8,549 nt of DNA from NCBI GenBank assembly GCA_946624335.1, contig CAMOSA010000103.1, positions 1 to 8,549 of the forward strand, read 5' to 3'. Source of the stretch: an uncultured Prevotellaceae bacterium (GTDB taxonomy: Bacteria > Bacteroidota > Bacteroidia > Bacteroidales > Bacteroidaceae). The position numbers and the translations under genes were made by a program. The first letter of the stretch is position 1. Each line of letters begins with the position of its first letter. The notes beneath the pieces are model-generated. The model had not been told where the DNA came from. It was given only the letters and a program-made list of their open reading frames with translations, and ran no database searches. This document shows positions 1-5,096 of the stretch, one piece after another.

Positions 1-367
1 ACACCTGCTGGCCTTTCTCGCCGTGGATGATGGCGGTGCCGGTGTCCTGGCAGAAGGGCAGTATGCCCTTGGCGGCCACCTCGGCGTTGCGCAGGAACTG
101 CAGCGCCACGTACTTGTCGTTCTCCGTAGCCTCGGGGTCGCTGAGGATGGCGGCCACCTGCTCGTTGTGCTCGCGGCGCAGCATGAACTCCACGTCGTGG
201 AAGGCCTGCTGAGCCAGCAGCGTCAGGGCTTCGGGGGCGACCTTGACAATCTCCTTGCCTTCGAACTCGGCGGTGGTCACGCCCTCTTTCGTGAGGAGGC
301 GGTACTCGGTCTTGTCTTCGCCCAGCTGGAACATCGGGGCGTACTTGAAATCAGGTTTGTTAGCCAT
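1..367 (-). CDS. Fumarate hydratase, class I (iron-sulfur), N-terminal part, cut by window edge
   Basis: This gene encodes the first 122 residues of a class I fumarate hydratase, the [4Fe-4S] enzyme that interconverts fumarate and malate in the cytoplasm. The start (MANKPDFKYAPMF) and the stretches FEGKEIVKVAPEALTLLA, ENDKYVALQFLRNAEVAAKG and PFCQDTGTAIIHG match the N-terminal domain of E. coli FumA/FumB as I remember it. Cys106 in the CQDTGTA motif corresponds to the first cluster-ligand cysteine of that family. The ATG at 365-367 is chosen because the family begins at this point and an A-rich leader precedes it. It starts 27 bp after the asd stop codon and is probably co-transcribed with asd and the HAD gene. 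The catalytic C-terminal domain lies outside the window, so I cannot say whether the gene is intact. A class I tartrate dehydratase is less likely given the FumA-like N-terminus. Confidence 0.93.
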   Translation of the reverse strand, partial: MANKPDFKYAPMFQLGEDKTEYRLLTKEGVTTAEFEGKEIVKVAPEALTLLAQQAFHDVEFMLRREHNEQVAAILSDPEATENDKYVALQFLRNAEVAAKGILPFCQDTGTAIIHGEKGQQV

Positions 368-394
368 GTATGTCTTGGTTTTTTTATGGGTTGG

Positions 395-1399
395 TTATTG
401 TTGATGCTTGATGAGCCATTCCGCGATCTGCACGGCGTTGAGGGCAGCGCCCTTCTTGATCTGGTCGCCGCAGAGCCAGAAGGTGAGGCCGTTGGGGTTG
501 GCCAGGTCCTGGCGTATGCGTCCGACGAAGACGTCGTCCTTGCCGGCGGTGAACAGGGGCATGGGGTACTGCTTCGCTGCGGGGTCGTCGATGACGGTGA
601 TGCCCTCGGCGGCGGCCATGGCGCGGCGTGCCTCGTCGGGGCTGATGGGGCGTTCGGTCTCGATCCATACGGCTTCGGAGTGGCTGCGCAGCGACGGCAC
701 ACGGACGCACATGGCCGAGCAGGCGGCGTCGGTGTGCATGATCTTGCGCGTCTCGTTGAACATCTTCATCTCCTCCTTCGTATAGCCGTTGTCGGTGAAG
801 ACGTCGATCTGCGGGATGACGTTATAGGCCAGCTGGTAGGCGAACTTGTTCACCGTGGCGGGCTTGCCGTCGAGCACCTCGCGGTACTGTTGCTCCAGCT
901 CGGCCATGGCGGCAGCGCCGGCGCCGCTGGCAGCCTGGTAGCTGGCGACGTGTATGCGGCGGATGTGGCTCAGCTGCTCCAGCGGCTGCAGGCATACTAC
1001 CATCATGATGGTCGTGCAGTTGGGGTTGGCGATGATGCCTCGTGGACGGTTGAGGGCGTCGGCGGCGTTACATTCGGGCACCACCAGGGGCACATCCTCG
1101 TCCATGCGGAACGCCGAGCTGTTGTCGATCATCACGGCGCCGTGCTTGGTGATGGTCTCGGCGAACTCCTTCGATGTGCCGCCGCCAGCTGAGACGAAGG
1201 CGTAGTCGACGCCGCGGAAGTCGTCGTTGTGCTGCAAGAGCTTCACTTCATACTCCTTGCCGCGGAACGTGTATTTGCGACCGGCACTGCGCTCACTGCC
1301 GAAGAGCAGCAGCTCGTCGATGGGGAATTGGCGCTCGTCCAGCACGCGCAGGAATTCCTGACCTACGGCACCGCTGGCACCTACGATTGCGATTCTCAT
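395..1399 (-). CDS. asd: Aspartate-semialdehyde dehydrogenase
   Basis: This 334-residue enzyme reduces aspartyl phosphate to aspartate semialdehyde with NADPH. That is the branch-point step towards lysine/diaminopimelate, threonine and methionine. The nucleotide-binding loop GASGAVG is at residues 7-13. The catalytic cysteine is Cys128 within IANPNCTTI. The SYQAASGAG segment (153-161) and RVPSLRSHSEAV (about 233-244), which carries the substrate-binding arginine and the conserved histidine His240, are all present. So is the C-terminal RQDLANPNGLTFW block. The length matches the family and I see no defect. The ATG at 1397-1399 places the Rossmann loop at the correct distance from the N-terminus. 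It follows the HAD gene by 21 bp and precedes fumarate hydratase by 27 bp, an operon-like arrangement without an obvious promoter between them. Confidence 0.97.
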   Translation of the reverse strand: MRIAIVGASGAVGQEFLRVLDERQFPIDELLLFGSERSAGRKYTFRGKEYEVKLLQHNDDFRGVDYAFVSAGGGTSKEFAETITKHGAVMIDNSSAFRMDEDVPLVVPECNAADALNRPRGIIANPNCTTIMMVVCLQPLEQLSHIRRIHVASYQAASGAGAAAMAELEQQYREVLDGKPATVNKFAYQLAYNVIPQIDVFTDNGYTKEEMKMFNETRKIMHTDAACSAMCVRVPSLRSHSEAVWIETERPISPDEARRAMAAAEGITVIDDPAAKQYPMPLFTAGKDDVFVGRIRQDLANPNGLTFWLCGDQIKKGAALNAVQIAEWLIKHQQ

Positions 1400-1420
1400 A
1401 ATGCTTCGTTTATTATGGTT

Positions 1421-2119
1421 TTATTGTTTAATGTCCATGGACCTCACGATGTCCTCCCACCCTTCGGCCAGCGCCGTCATGGAGGGCAGGACGAGAGCCG
1501 CGCCTTCGTCGGCCAGCAGCTGAGGGTCGAGAGGACCCGTGTTGACGGCTATCGTGCGGATGCCGGCCGCCACGGCAGCACGTACGCCGAGCGGTGCGTT
1601 CTCCACCACGAGAGCCTCGTCGGCTGTGATGCCCGCCTTCTTCAAGCCCATCAGGTAGGGCTCGGGGTTCGGCTTGCCGTAGCGCACGTCGTCGCCCGTG
1701 ACCATCAGCTTTGGGCGGAAGTGGCCGGGGTAGTGGCGCTCGAGGCGTGAGAGCAACGACTGCTGTGCCGAGCCCGTGACGAGGACGCGTAGCAGGCCGT
1801 GGTCGCGCACCTTGTCGAGGACGGCTGCGGCGCCCGGTATCTCCGGAGCCTCGCCGCCGTGTGCCGCCTGATATTCGTTGAAGACCACCGTCTTGCGCTC
1901 ATACAGCTCACGCGCCTCCTCCTCGGTGGCGTCGCGGCCCCAGTAGCGCTGGGTGAAGATCGAGATGGTGCCGATGCCCGTGCGACCCTCATTCTCGAAG
2001 GCGTCGGTCGGCGTCATCGGTAGCCCGTACTCCGTCATCACCTTGGCCCAGGCATAAGCGTGGCCAGGCATACTGTCGAAGAGGACACCATCCATGTCGA
2101 AGAGAACTGCGGAAAGCAT
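1421..2119 (-). CDS. HAD-superfamily hydrolase, beta-phosphoglucomutase/phosphatase-like
   Basis: This 232-residue cytoplasmic HAD-superfamily protein has all four motifs. Motif I is LFDMDGVLFDS, with nucleophile Asp8 and acid/base Asp10. Motif II is VTGSAQQ (about 114-120). Motif III has Lys149 in RYGKPNPEPY. Motif IV is VVENAPLGVRAA (172-182). The helical cap domain between residues 16 and about 85 makes it a subfamily I member, like beta-phosphoglucomutase and the sugar-phosphate or phosphoglycolate phosphatases. Motif IV has Glu-Asn where most relatives have Glu-Asp, which is tolerated in many family members. The sequence does not fix the substrate. Its position after pgi fits sugar-phosphate metabolism, but that is inference from context. 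The leader just before the ATG is part of a pyrimidine-rich repeat arm, so no Shine-Dalgarno is visible. Confidence 0.9.
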   Translation of the reverse strand: MLSAVLFDMDGVLFDSMPGHAYAWAKVMTEYGLPMTPTDAFENEGRTGIGTISIFTQRYWGRDATEEEARELYERKTVVFNEYQAAHGGEAPEIPGAAAVLDKVRDHGLLRVLVTGSAQQSLLSRLERHYPGHFRPKLMVTGDDVRYGKPNPEPYLMGLKKAGITADEALVVENAPLGVRAAVAAGIRTIAVNTGPLDPQLLADEGAALVLPSMTALAEGWEDIVRSMDIKQ

Positions 2120-2175
2120 AAGTAAAAGAGGATAAGAGAAAAGAGAAGAAATGAAGTAAAAAGTAAAAGTTAATG
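2118..2175 (-). repeat. Strand-asymmetric AT-rich repeat, left arm beside the four-helix-bundle gene
   Basis: The plus strand has no cytosine across these 58 bases. Its core AAATGAAGTAAAAA (2149-2162) is the exact reverse complement of TTTTTACTTCATTT at 2597-2610 and 4972-4985. Outside the core it also resembles the arm at 4965-5041, sharing reversed TTCTCTTTTCTCTTAT and CTCTTTTACT blocks. The arm spans the end of the four-helix-bundle reading frame, whose TAA is at 2170-2172, and reaches the HAD start codon. Together with the arm at 2587-2644 it forms an inverted pair around that gene. Confidence 0.65.
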
Positions 2176-2577
2176 CTCAGCAAGGCGATTCTTCTTGGCC
2201 GTCTTGATGGTCGCTCCCATCATCTTGCGCAATTCTTGGCAGTCTGCCATTAATGACTCGAACTGCTTGTCGTTGATGAAAGCCGTGCGATGCAACAGCA
2301 TAAGCCAGAACTTCGTCTCGTTGCCTTCCTTGAAGGAGATAGAAAACTAATGAATAAAGTCGTCCTTGGACTCTGCGCCCAGTGCTTCGCTGATGTTGGC
2401 GCCGATGGATGTACCGCTTCTGAGCACTTGGCCGCTCATCACTGTCTCTTCTTTCTCATCCTTGAGATATTTGTATAGGTTCACTATACGGACAGCAAAG
2501 TCCAATGCTTTCATGAATGTAAGGTTGTCCTCCAGCTCGTGATAAAGCTGAGCCACATGGGTGAAATCGTCCTTCAT
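2170..2577 (-). pseudogene. Four-helix-bundle protein (23S rRNA IVP family), interrupted by an in-frame TAG
   Basis: Read through, the frame has 136 codons ending in TAA at 2170-2172, but codon 77 is TAG (2347-2349). Before the stop, FAVRIVNLYKYL, SGQVLRSGTSIGANISEA and SKDDFIH (residues 27-76) match the four-helix-bundle family that includes the proteins encoded in 23S rRNA intervening sequences and, more distantly, the Avd accessory protein of diversity-generating retroelements. The homology continues in the same frame after the stop, with SFKEGNETKFWLMLLHRTAF, QFESLMADCQELRKMM and IKTAKKN. The family usually has lysine where the TAG falls, so one AAG-to-TAG change would explain it. The first 21 or so residues extend beyond the usual family start, and Met22 (MKALDFAVR) is an alternative start. 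The remaining frame is open, so the lesion looks recent. A sequencing error or translational readthrough cannot be excluded. Confidence 0.85.
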
Positions 2578-2586
2578 CGTTCAGCG

Positions 2587-2644
2587 TATCTTTAACTTTT
2601 TACTTCATTTTTCTCTTCTTCTCTTTATTTATCTTTTCTCTCCA
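2587..2644 (+). repeat. Strand-asymmetric AT-rich repeat, right arm beside the four-helix-bundle gene
   Basis: The plus strand has no guanine over these 58 bases. Positions 2590-2617 are identical for 28 bp to 4965-4992. The core TTTTTACTTCATTT (2597-2610) is inverted at 2149-2162. The arm begins about 10 bp upstream of the four-helix-bundle start codon and extends through the pgi stop codon (2629-2631) into the last pgi codons. Confidence 0.7.
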
Positions 2645-3978
2645 GCGATTCGCTCGCGAATCGCTTCCGTCTCCTTTTCGTACCCCGGCTTGCCGAGCAG
2701 GGCGAACATATTCTTCTTGTAGGCTTCGACGCCGGGCTGGTTGAAGGCGTTCACGCCGAGCAGCTGGCAGTGGATGCCGCAGGCTTTCTCGAAGAAGTAG
2801 ATGAGCTGTCCCAGGTGATAGGCGTCGAGGCGGTCGATGGCGATGCGTATGTTGGGCACGCCGCCGTCGACGTGTGCCAGCTGGGTGCCCAGCTCGGCCA
2901 TCTTATTGACCTCGTCGACACGTCGTCCGGCCAGGAAGTTCAGGCCGTCGAGGTTCTCGTCGTCCGAGGGGAAGAGCAGCGTGTGCTCGGGCGTCTCCAC
3001 GCTGATGACCGTCTCGAAGATGGTGCGCTCGCCGTCCTGAATCCACTGGCCCATCGAGTGCAGGTCTGTCGTCAGGTCCACGCTGGCGGGATAGATGCCC
3101 TTCTTGTCCTTGCCCTCGCTCTCGCCGAAGAGCTGCTTCCACCATTCTGCCACGAAGTGCAGCTTGGGCTGGTAGTTGGCCAGGATCTCGATCTTCTTGC
3201 CTTTCGTGTAGAGGGCATAGCGTGCCACGGCGTACTGTGCCGCCGGGTTCTCCTCCAGAGGCAGGGCTGCCGTCTGCTCCATGTCCTTAGCGCCGCGCAC
3301 CAGCTCGTCGATGTCGAAGCCGGCGACGGCGATGGGCAGCAAGCCCACGGGCGTCAGCACCGAGAAGCGGCCGCCCACGTTGTCGGGGATGACGAAGCTC
3401 TTGTAGCCTTCCTTGTCGGCACACGTGCGGGCTGCGCCGCGACGAGCATCGGTGATGGCCACGATGACCTTGCGGGCCGTCTCCTTGCCGCGCTGCTCCT
3501 CGCACTGCTTCTTCAGCAGGCGGAAGGCCAGCGCCGTCTCCGTCGTCGTGCCGCTCTTCGAGATATTGATCACGCCGAAGCGCTTGCCACGGAGGTAAGT
3601 CGTCAGCTCGCTCAGGTAGTCCTCGCCGATATTGTTGCCGGCGAAGAGGATCGTCGGGTTCTGGCGCTCGTCGTTCACCAGCCATTGGAAGCTGTTGCTC
3701 AGCGCCTCGATGACTGCTTTCGCACCGAGGTACGAACCGCCGATGCCGGCGACGACAACGGCCTCGCACTCCTCGCGCAGCGTCTTCGCCACGGCCTTCA
3801 CCTCGGCCAGGAACTCGGGTGTGATGCTTGAGGGCAGGTGCAGCCAGCCTAAGAAGTCATTGCCGGGGCAGGTGCCATCCTCCAGCGACTGTTGAGCTGC
3901 CGCCACGCGCGCAGCATAATCCTTCATCTCGGTGGCCTCCACCACGGGAGCCACCTTCGTCAAATCCAGTTTGATCAT
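2629..3978 (-). CDS. pgi: Glucose-6-phosphate isomerase
   Basis: This 449-residue cytoplasmic enzyme interconverts glucose 6-phosphate and fructose 6-phosphate in glycolysis and gluconeogenesis. The SIS-type phosphate-binding segment SKSGTTTET is at 140-148. One PGI signature, DNVGGRFSVLTPVGLLP, is at 199-215. The second, GVNAFNQPGVEAYKK, is at 408-422 and carries the conserved lysine Lys421. GESEGK (285-290, Glu286) and DLHSMGQ (305-311, His307) hold the expected catalytic glutamate and histidine. The length is typical of the shorter bacterial form. The ATG at 3976-3978 follows an A-rich leader, about 54 bp after a clear Bacteroidetes promoter box at 4032-4039. The final codons lie inside the AT-rich repeat arm, so the ERIAGEKR terminus may have been altered by that insertion. 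No catalytic defect is visible. Confidence 0.97.
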   Translation of the reverse strand: MIKLDLTKVAPVVEATEMKDYAARVAAAQQSLEDGTCPGNDFLGWLHLPSSITPEFLAEVKAVAKTLREECEAVVVAGIGGSYLGAKAVIEALSNSFQWLVNDERQNPTILFAGNNIGEDYLSELTTYLRGKRFGVINISKSGTTTETALAFRLLKKQCEEQRGKETARKVIVAITDARRGAARTCADKEGYKSFVIPDNVGGRFSVLTPVGLLPIAVAGFDIDELVRGAKDMEQTAALPLEENPAAQYAVARYALYTKGKKIEILANYQPKLHFVAEWWKQLFGESEGKDKKGIYPASVDLTTDLHSMGQWIQDGERTIFETVISVETPEHTLLFPSDDENLDGLNFLAGRRVDEVNKMAELGTQLAHVDGGVPNIRIAIDRLDAYHLGQLIYFFEKACGIHCQLLGVNAFNQPGVEAYKKNMFALLGKPGYEKETEAIRERIAGEKR

Positions 3979-4031
3979 GTTATTTGCTTTTAATGTAATG
4001 ATTTACAATATCGATACTTCCTTTTTCGCTG

Positions 4032-4039
4032 CAAAGATA
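4032..4039 (-). promoter_or_regulatory. Bacteroidetes -7 promoter box upstream of pgi
   Basis: On the minus strand this reads TATCTTTG, an exact match to the Bacteroidetes TAnnTTTG consensus. It is followed by CAGCG and lies about 54 bp before the pgi ATG. I do not see a good -33 TTTG at the usual 19-21 bp spacing, so the upstream element is weak or degenerate. The 22-bp tandem array begins about 46 bp further upstream. Confidence 0.75.
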
Positions 4040-4084
4040 CGGCATTTTCCTGAGATAGAAGCATAAAACAAGAAAAAAGTGAGA

Positions 4085-4283
4085 GCCGGCCAAAACCCTT
4101 AAGGCTTTTTGTCGAAACCCTTAAGGCTTTTTGTCGAAACCCTTAAGGTCTCCGGCCATCACCCTTAAGGTCTCCGGCCATCACCCTTAGGGTCTCCGGC
4201 CATCACCCTTAGGGTCTCCGGCCATCATCCATAGGGTCTCCGGCCGACACACATAGGGTCTCTGGCCGACACCCATAGGCTCG
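4085..4283. repeat. Tandem array of a 22-bp unit with palindromic core, about nine copies
   Basis: Cores start at 4097, 4119, 4141, 4163, 4185, 4207, 4229, 4251 and 4273, at an invariant 22-bp period. Core variants along the array are CCTTAAGG (four copies, a perfect palindrome), CCTTAGGG (two), CCATAGGG, ACATAGGG and CCATAGGC. The remaining 14 bases are CTTTTTGTCGAAAC in the first two units and TCTCCGGCCATCAC or a close variant in units three to eight. A partial unit with CCGGCCA precedes the first core, and the ninth is degenerate after its core. Units one and two are identical, as are three and four. The array is non-coding and lies upstream of the pgi promoter. It is not CRISPR-like because there are no spacers. 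Its function is unknown. Confidence 0.92.
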
Positions 4284-4308
4284 TTTCCCCTGAGCGCTGA
4301 CAGCGTCG

Positions 4309-4353
4309 CCTGCCTCTGCTGAGAGCGGAAGGCTGGTGTCAGCAGGTGGCAGG
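4309..4353. other. Long imperfect inverted repeat (hairpin)
   Basis: CCTGCC (4309-4314) pairs with GGCAGG (4348-4353), and CTGCTGA (4316-4322) pairs with TCAGCAG (4339-4345). The 13-bp stem has a small internal bulge and a 16-base loop. It lies just beyond the stop codon of the minus-strand gene remnant ending at 4359, so it could be that gene's old terminator. No T-tract follows on either strand. Confidence 0.55.
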
Positions 4354-4358
4354 GCTGC

Positions 4359-4583
4359 CTATTCGCCCCATTTCTTCCAGTCGGTCTGTCGGTCGCTGGC
4401 TATGGCCTTGAGGCCATGATAACGGGCGAACATCAGCGCGCGGTTGGCTGATGGCTTCGATTCCAGGTCTCCGCCATAGACGAGATGGAACTCGGTGATC
4501 GAGTGCGGCCCGTTGATGCGGTCCAGGTCGTGGGGGATGCGTAGGGCTGGCACCACGATCGTCTCGTCGTTCCGCTTTGGGAG
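4359..4583 (-). pseudogene. Truncated remnant of an unrecognised gene
   Basis: The frame between two TAG stops (4584-4586 and 4359-4361) encodes about 74 residues that read like ordinary protein. They include NDETIVVPALRIPHDLDRI, SITEFHLVYGGDLESKP and FARYHGLKAIASDRQ, ending in DWKKWGE. The composition is balanced and unlike the Arg/Pro/Ser-rich shadow frames around it. There is no ATG. The only near-start candidate is GTG at 4554-4556, which would discard TI and the residues before it. The frame's 5' end abuts the small-protein terminator hairpin, so the upstream half appears lost. A one-base insertion near 4574-4580 would join it to an ATG at 4591-4593, giving MLLAPKRNDETIVV, so a frameshifted short gene is the alternative. 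I do not recognise the family. Upstream of the terminator on the same strand lies the 53-residue small protein. Confidence 0.5.
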
Positions 4584-4592
4584 CTAACAGCA

Positions 4593-4625
4593 AGGAGCCG
4601 TGCCCTCGGTGGTGGCACGGCTCCT
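4593..4625 (-). terminator. Hairpin after the first small acidic protein gene, terminator-like
   Basis: AGGAGCCGTGCC (4593-4604) and GGCACGGCTCCT (4614-4625) form a perfect 12-bp GC-rich stem with a 9-base loop, starting about 41 bp after the stop codon of the small protein. On the minus strand it is followed by TTGCTGTT, a weak T-stretch. The call as a terminator is therefore based mainly on position and on the similar hairpin after the second gene copy. Confidence 0.6.
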
Positions 4626-4666
4626 CGTACGATTCATGTTATGTTGTTCTACAGGAGTACAGGGTC

Positions 4667-4828
4667 TTACTCCTCTTCCTCGGTGTACTCGCCGAAGATG
4701 TCCCAGTCGGTGCTGCCCTTGACGAGGGCGTCGCTGCTGTCGGCCTTGCCGCTCTGGATGGAGAGGGCGATGAGACCTTCTGTCTGGATGAGCTGTACGG
4801 TCAGCTCAGGGGCAATATACTTTTTCAT
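4667..4828 (-). CDS. Small acidic protein of unknown function, 53 residues (copy 1)
   Basis: This short gene starts at ATG 4826-4828. It begins MKKYIAPELTVQLIQTEG, continues LIALSIQSGKADSS, then VKGSTDWDIFGEY, and ends in T plus four glutamates. The N-terminus is basic and the C-terminal half strongly acidic, with one Trp and no Cys. There is no signal peptide or membrane segment. Short proteins that start MKKYIxP, carry a central LxALS segment and end in an acidic tail are common in Prevotella and Bacteroides as hypothetical proteins. That is from memory of the group, and no function is established. The gene is supported by a second copy at the right edge with 67 of 71 matching bases, three of the four differences being synonymous, and by hairpins after both copies. 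The layout recalls a peptide precursor, but no modification enzyme or transporter is in the window. Confidence 0.8.
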   Translation of the reverse strand: MKKYIAPELTVQLIQTEGLIALSIQSGKADSSDALVKGSTDWDIFGEYTEEEE

Positions 4829-4841
4829 AACTTCGTTATTC

Positions 4842-4894
4842 AAATTTAAAATTAAAAGATAAAAGATAAAAATGAATGAAAAGATAAAAATTGG
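4842..4894 (-). repeat. C-free AT-rich block upstream of the small protein gene
   Basis: The plus strand has no cytosine for 53 bases. It contains three AAGATAAAA-like steps and AAATGAATGAAAAGATAAAAA, followed by GGCTCAG. This can be aligned with the left arm at about 2149-2179, which has AAATGAAGTAAAAAG and TAAAAG and is followed by TGCTCAG. With the G-free block at 4965-5041 it forms the same C-free/G-free arrangement that flanks the four-helix-bundle gene. The alignment is by eye in low-complexity DNA and is only suggestive. Confidence 0.4.
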
Positions 4895-4915
4895 CTCAGT
4901 GTCAGTTCACATCTT

Positions 4916-4970
4916 CTTCGCTCCATGGCAGAAGCTTTTGTGTTACTTCGCCTCATGGCGGAAGCTTTAA
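4916..4970. repeat. Two direct copies of a 25-bp GC-containing repeat, offset 30 bp
   Basis: Copy one (4916-4940) and copy two (4946-4970) share 21 of 25 positions, with CTTCGC, then CATGGC, then GAAGCTTT as common blocks. The second copy can also fold, with CTTCGCC against GGCGGAAG and one bulged base. The pair fills the 70-bp gap between the two AT-rich blocks. Confidence 0.6.
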
Positions 4971-5041
4971 CTTTTTACTTCATTTTTCTCTTTTCTCTTA
5001 TTCTCTTTTACTTTCTAACTTCCCTTCTCCCCTCCCTTCTT
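4965..5041 (+). repeat. G-free AT-rich repeat, solo copy of the arm near pgi
   Basis: The plus strand has no guanine for 77 bases, changing from T-rich to C-rich (CTTCTCCCCTCCCTTCT) at its right end. Positions 4965-4992 are identical for 28 bp to 2590-2617, and the continuation TTCTCTTATTCTCTTTTACT resembles the reversed left arm at 2121-2145. CCCCTCCC at 5029-5036 is inverted as GGGAGGGG at 5073-5080, and CTTGA/TCAAG (5039-5052) forms a small hairpin between them. Confidence 0.7.
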
Positions 5042-5070
5042 GAAGTGTCAAGCGTCTCTTCGAGCCGAGC

Positions 5071-5091
5071 GGGGGAGGGGTTGGGGGTGGG
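5071..5091 (+). other. Potential G-quadruplex motif just after the secreted-protein gene
   Basis: Four G-runs of 5, 4, 5 and 3 bases are separated by loops of 1, 2 and 1 bases on the plus strand, satisfying the standard G3+N1-7 pattern. The motif begins 5 bp beyond the stop codon of the 776-residue gene and lies on the template strand for that gene, so its mRNA is C-rich here. T-runs at 5093-5098 adjoin it. It could slow RNA polymerase at the gene end, or be one arm of an inverted repeat with 5029-5036. Confidence 0.6.
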
Positions 5092-5096
5092 CTTTT

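Larger units (their letters stand above)
2118..2644 (-). mobile_element. Candidate small cassette: four-helix-bundle gene between inverted AT-rich arms
   Basis: The segment of about 527 bp consists of a single decayed four-helix-bundle gene bounded by two inverted copies of the same AT-rich repeat. A third copy of the repeat lies at 4965-5041. The cassette sits between pgi and the HAD gene, and the right arm overlaps the last codons of pgi. No transposase is present, and I could not define a target-site duplication. The call is an inference from layout only. The arms could instead be unrelated low-complexity spacer or regulatory DNA. Confidence 0.35.

Noticed and set aside
23..1192. Long open frame on the plus strand across fumarate hydratase and asd
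   Set aside because: It is antisense to two genes with clear catalytic motifs. High third-position GC commonly keeps the opposite strand open, and the predicted protein is rich in Gly, Val, Leu and His without any domain.
2118..2644. Diversity-generating retroelement based on the Avd-like four-helix-bundle protein
   Set aside because: No reverse transcriptase, template repeat or variable repeat is present, and the protein fits the general four-helix-bundle family equally well.
2770..3831. Long open frame on the plus strand across pgi
   Set aside because: Same reason: it is a compositional shadow of pgi with repetitive Leu/Ala/Val/His content and no recognisable motif.
4085..4283. CRISPR array
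   Set aside because: The units are contiguous 22-bp tandem copies with no unique spacers, and no Cas gene is nearby.
4339..4593. 84-codon minus-strand frame starting at an ATG next to the terminator hairpin
   Set aside because: Beyond its first six codons the product is Arg/Pro-rich and unlike protein, while the neighbouring frame of the same strand looks coding. Only the first codons might belong to the frameshifted remnant.
4667..4828. Ribosomally synthesised, modified peptide (RiPP) system
   Set aside because: The small protein's shape is suggestive, but there is no modification enzyme, peptidase-transporter or second precursor type in the window, and the peptide lacks cysteines or a clear double-glycine leader.
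4841..4848. TAAATTTG promoter box for the first small protein gene
   Set aside because: It matches TAnnTTTG but lies only about 13 bp before the start codon in very AT-rich DNA, leaving almost no leader, and has no -33 element. A chance match is likely.
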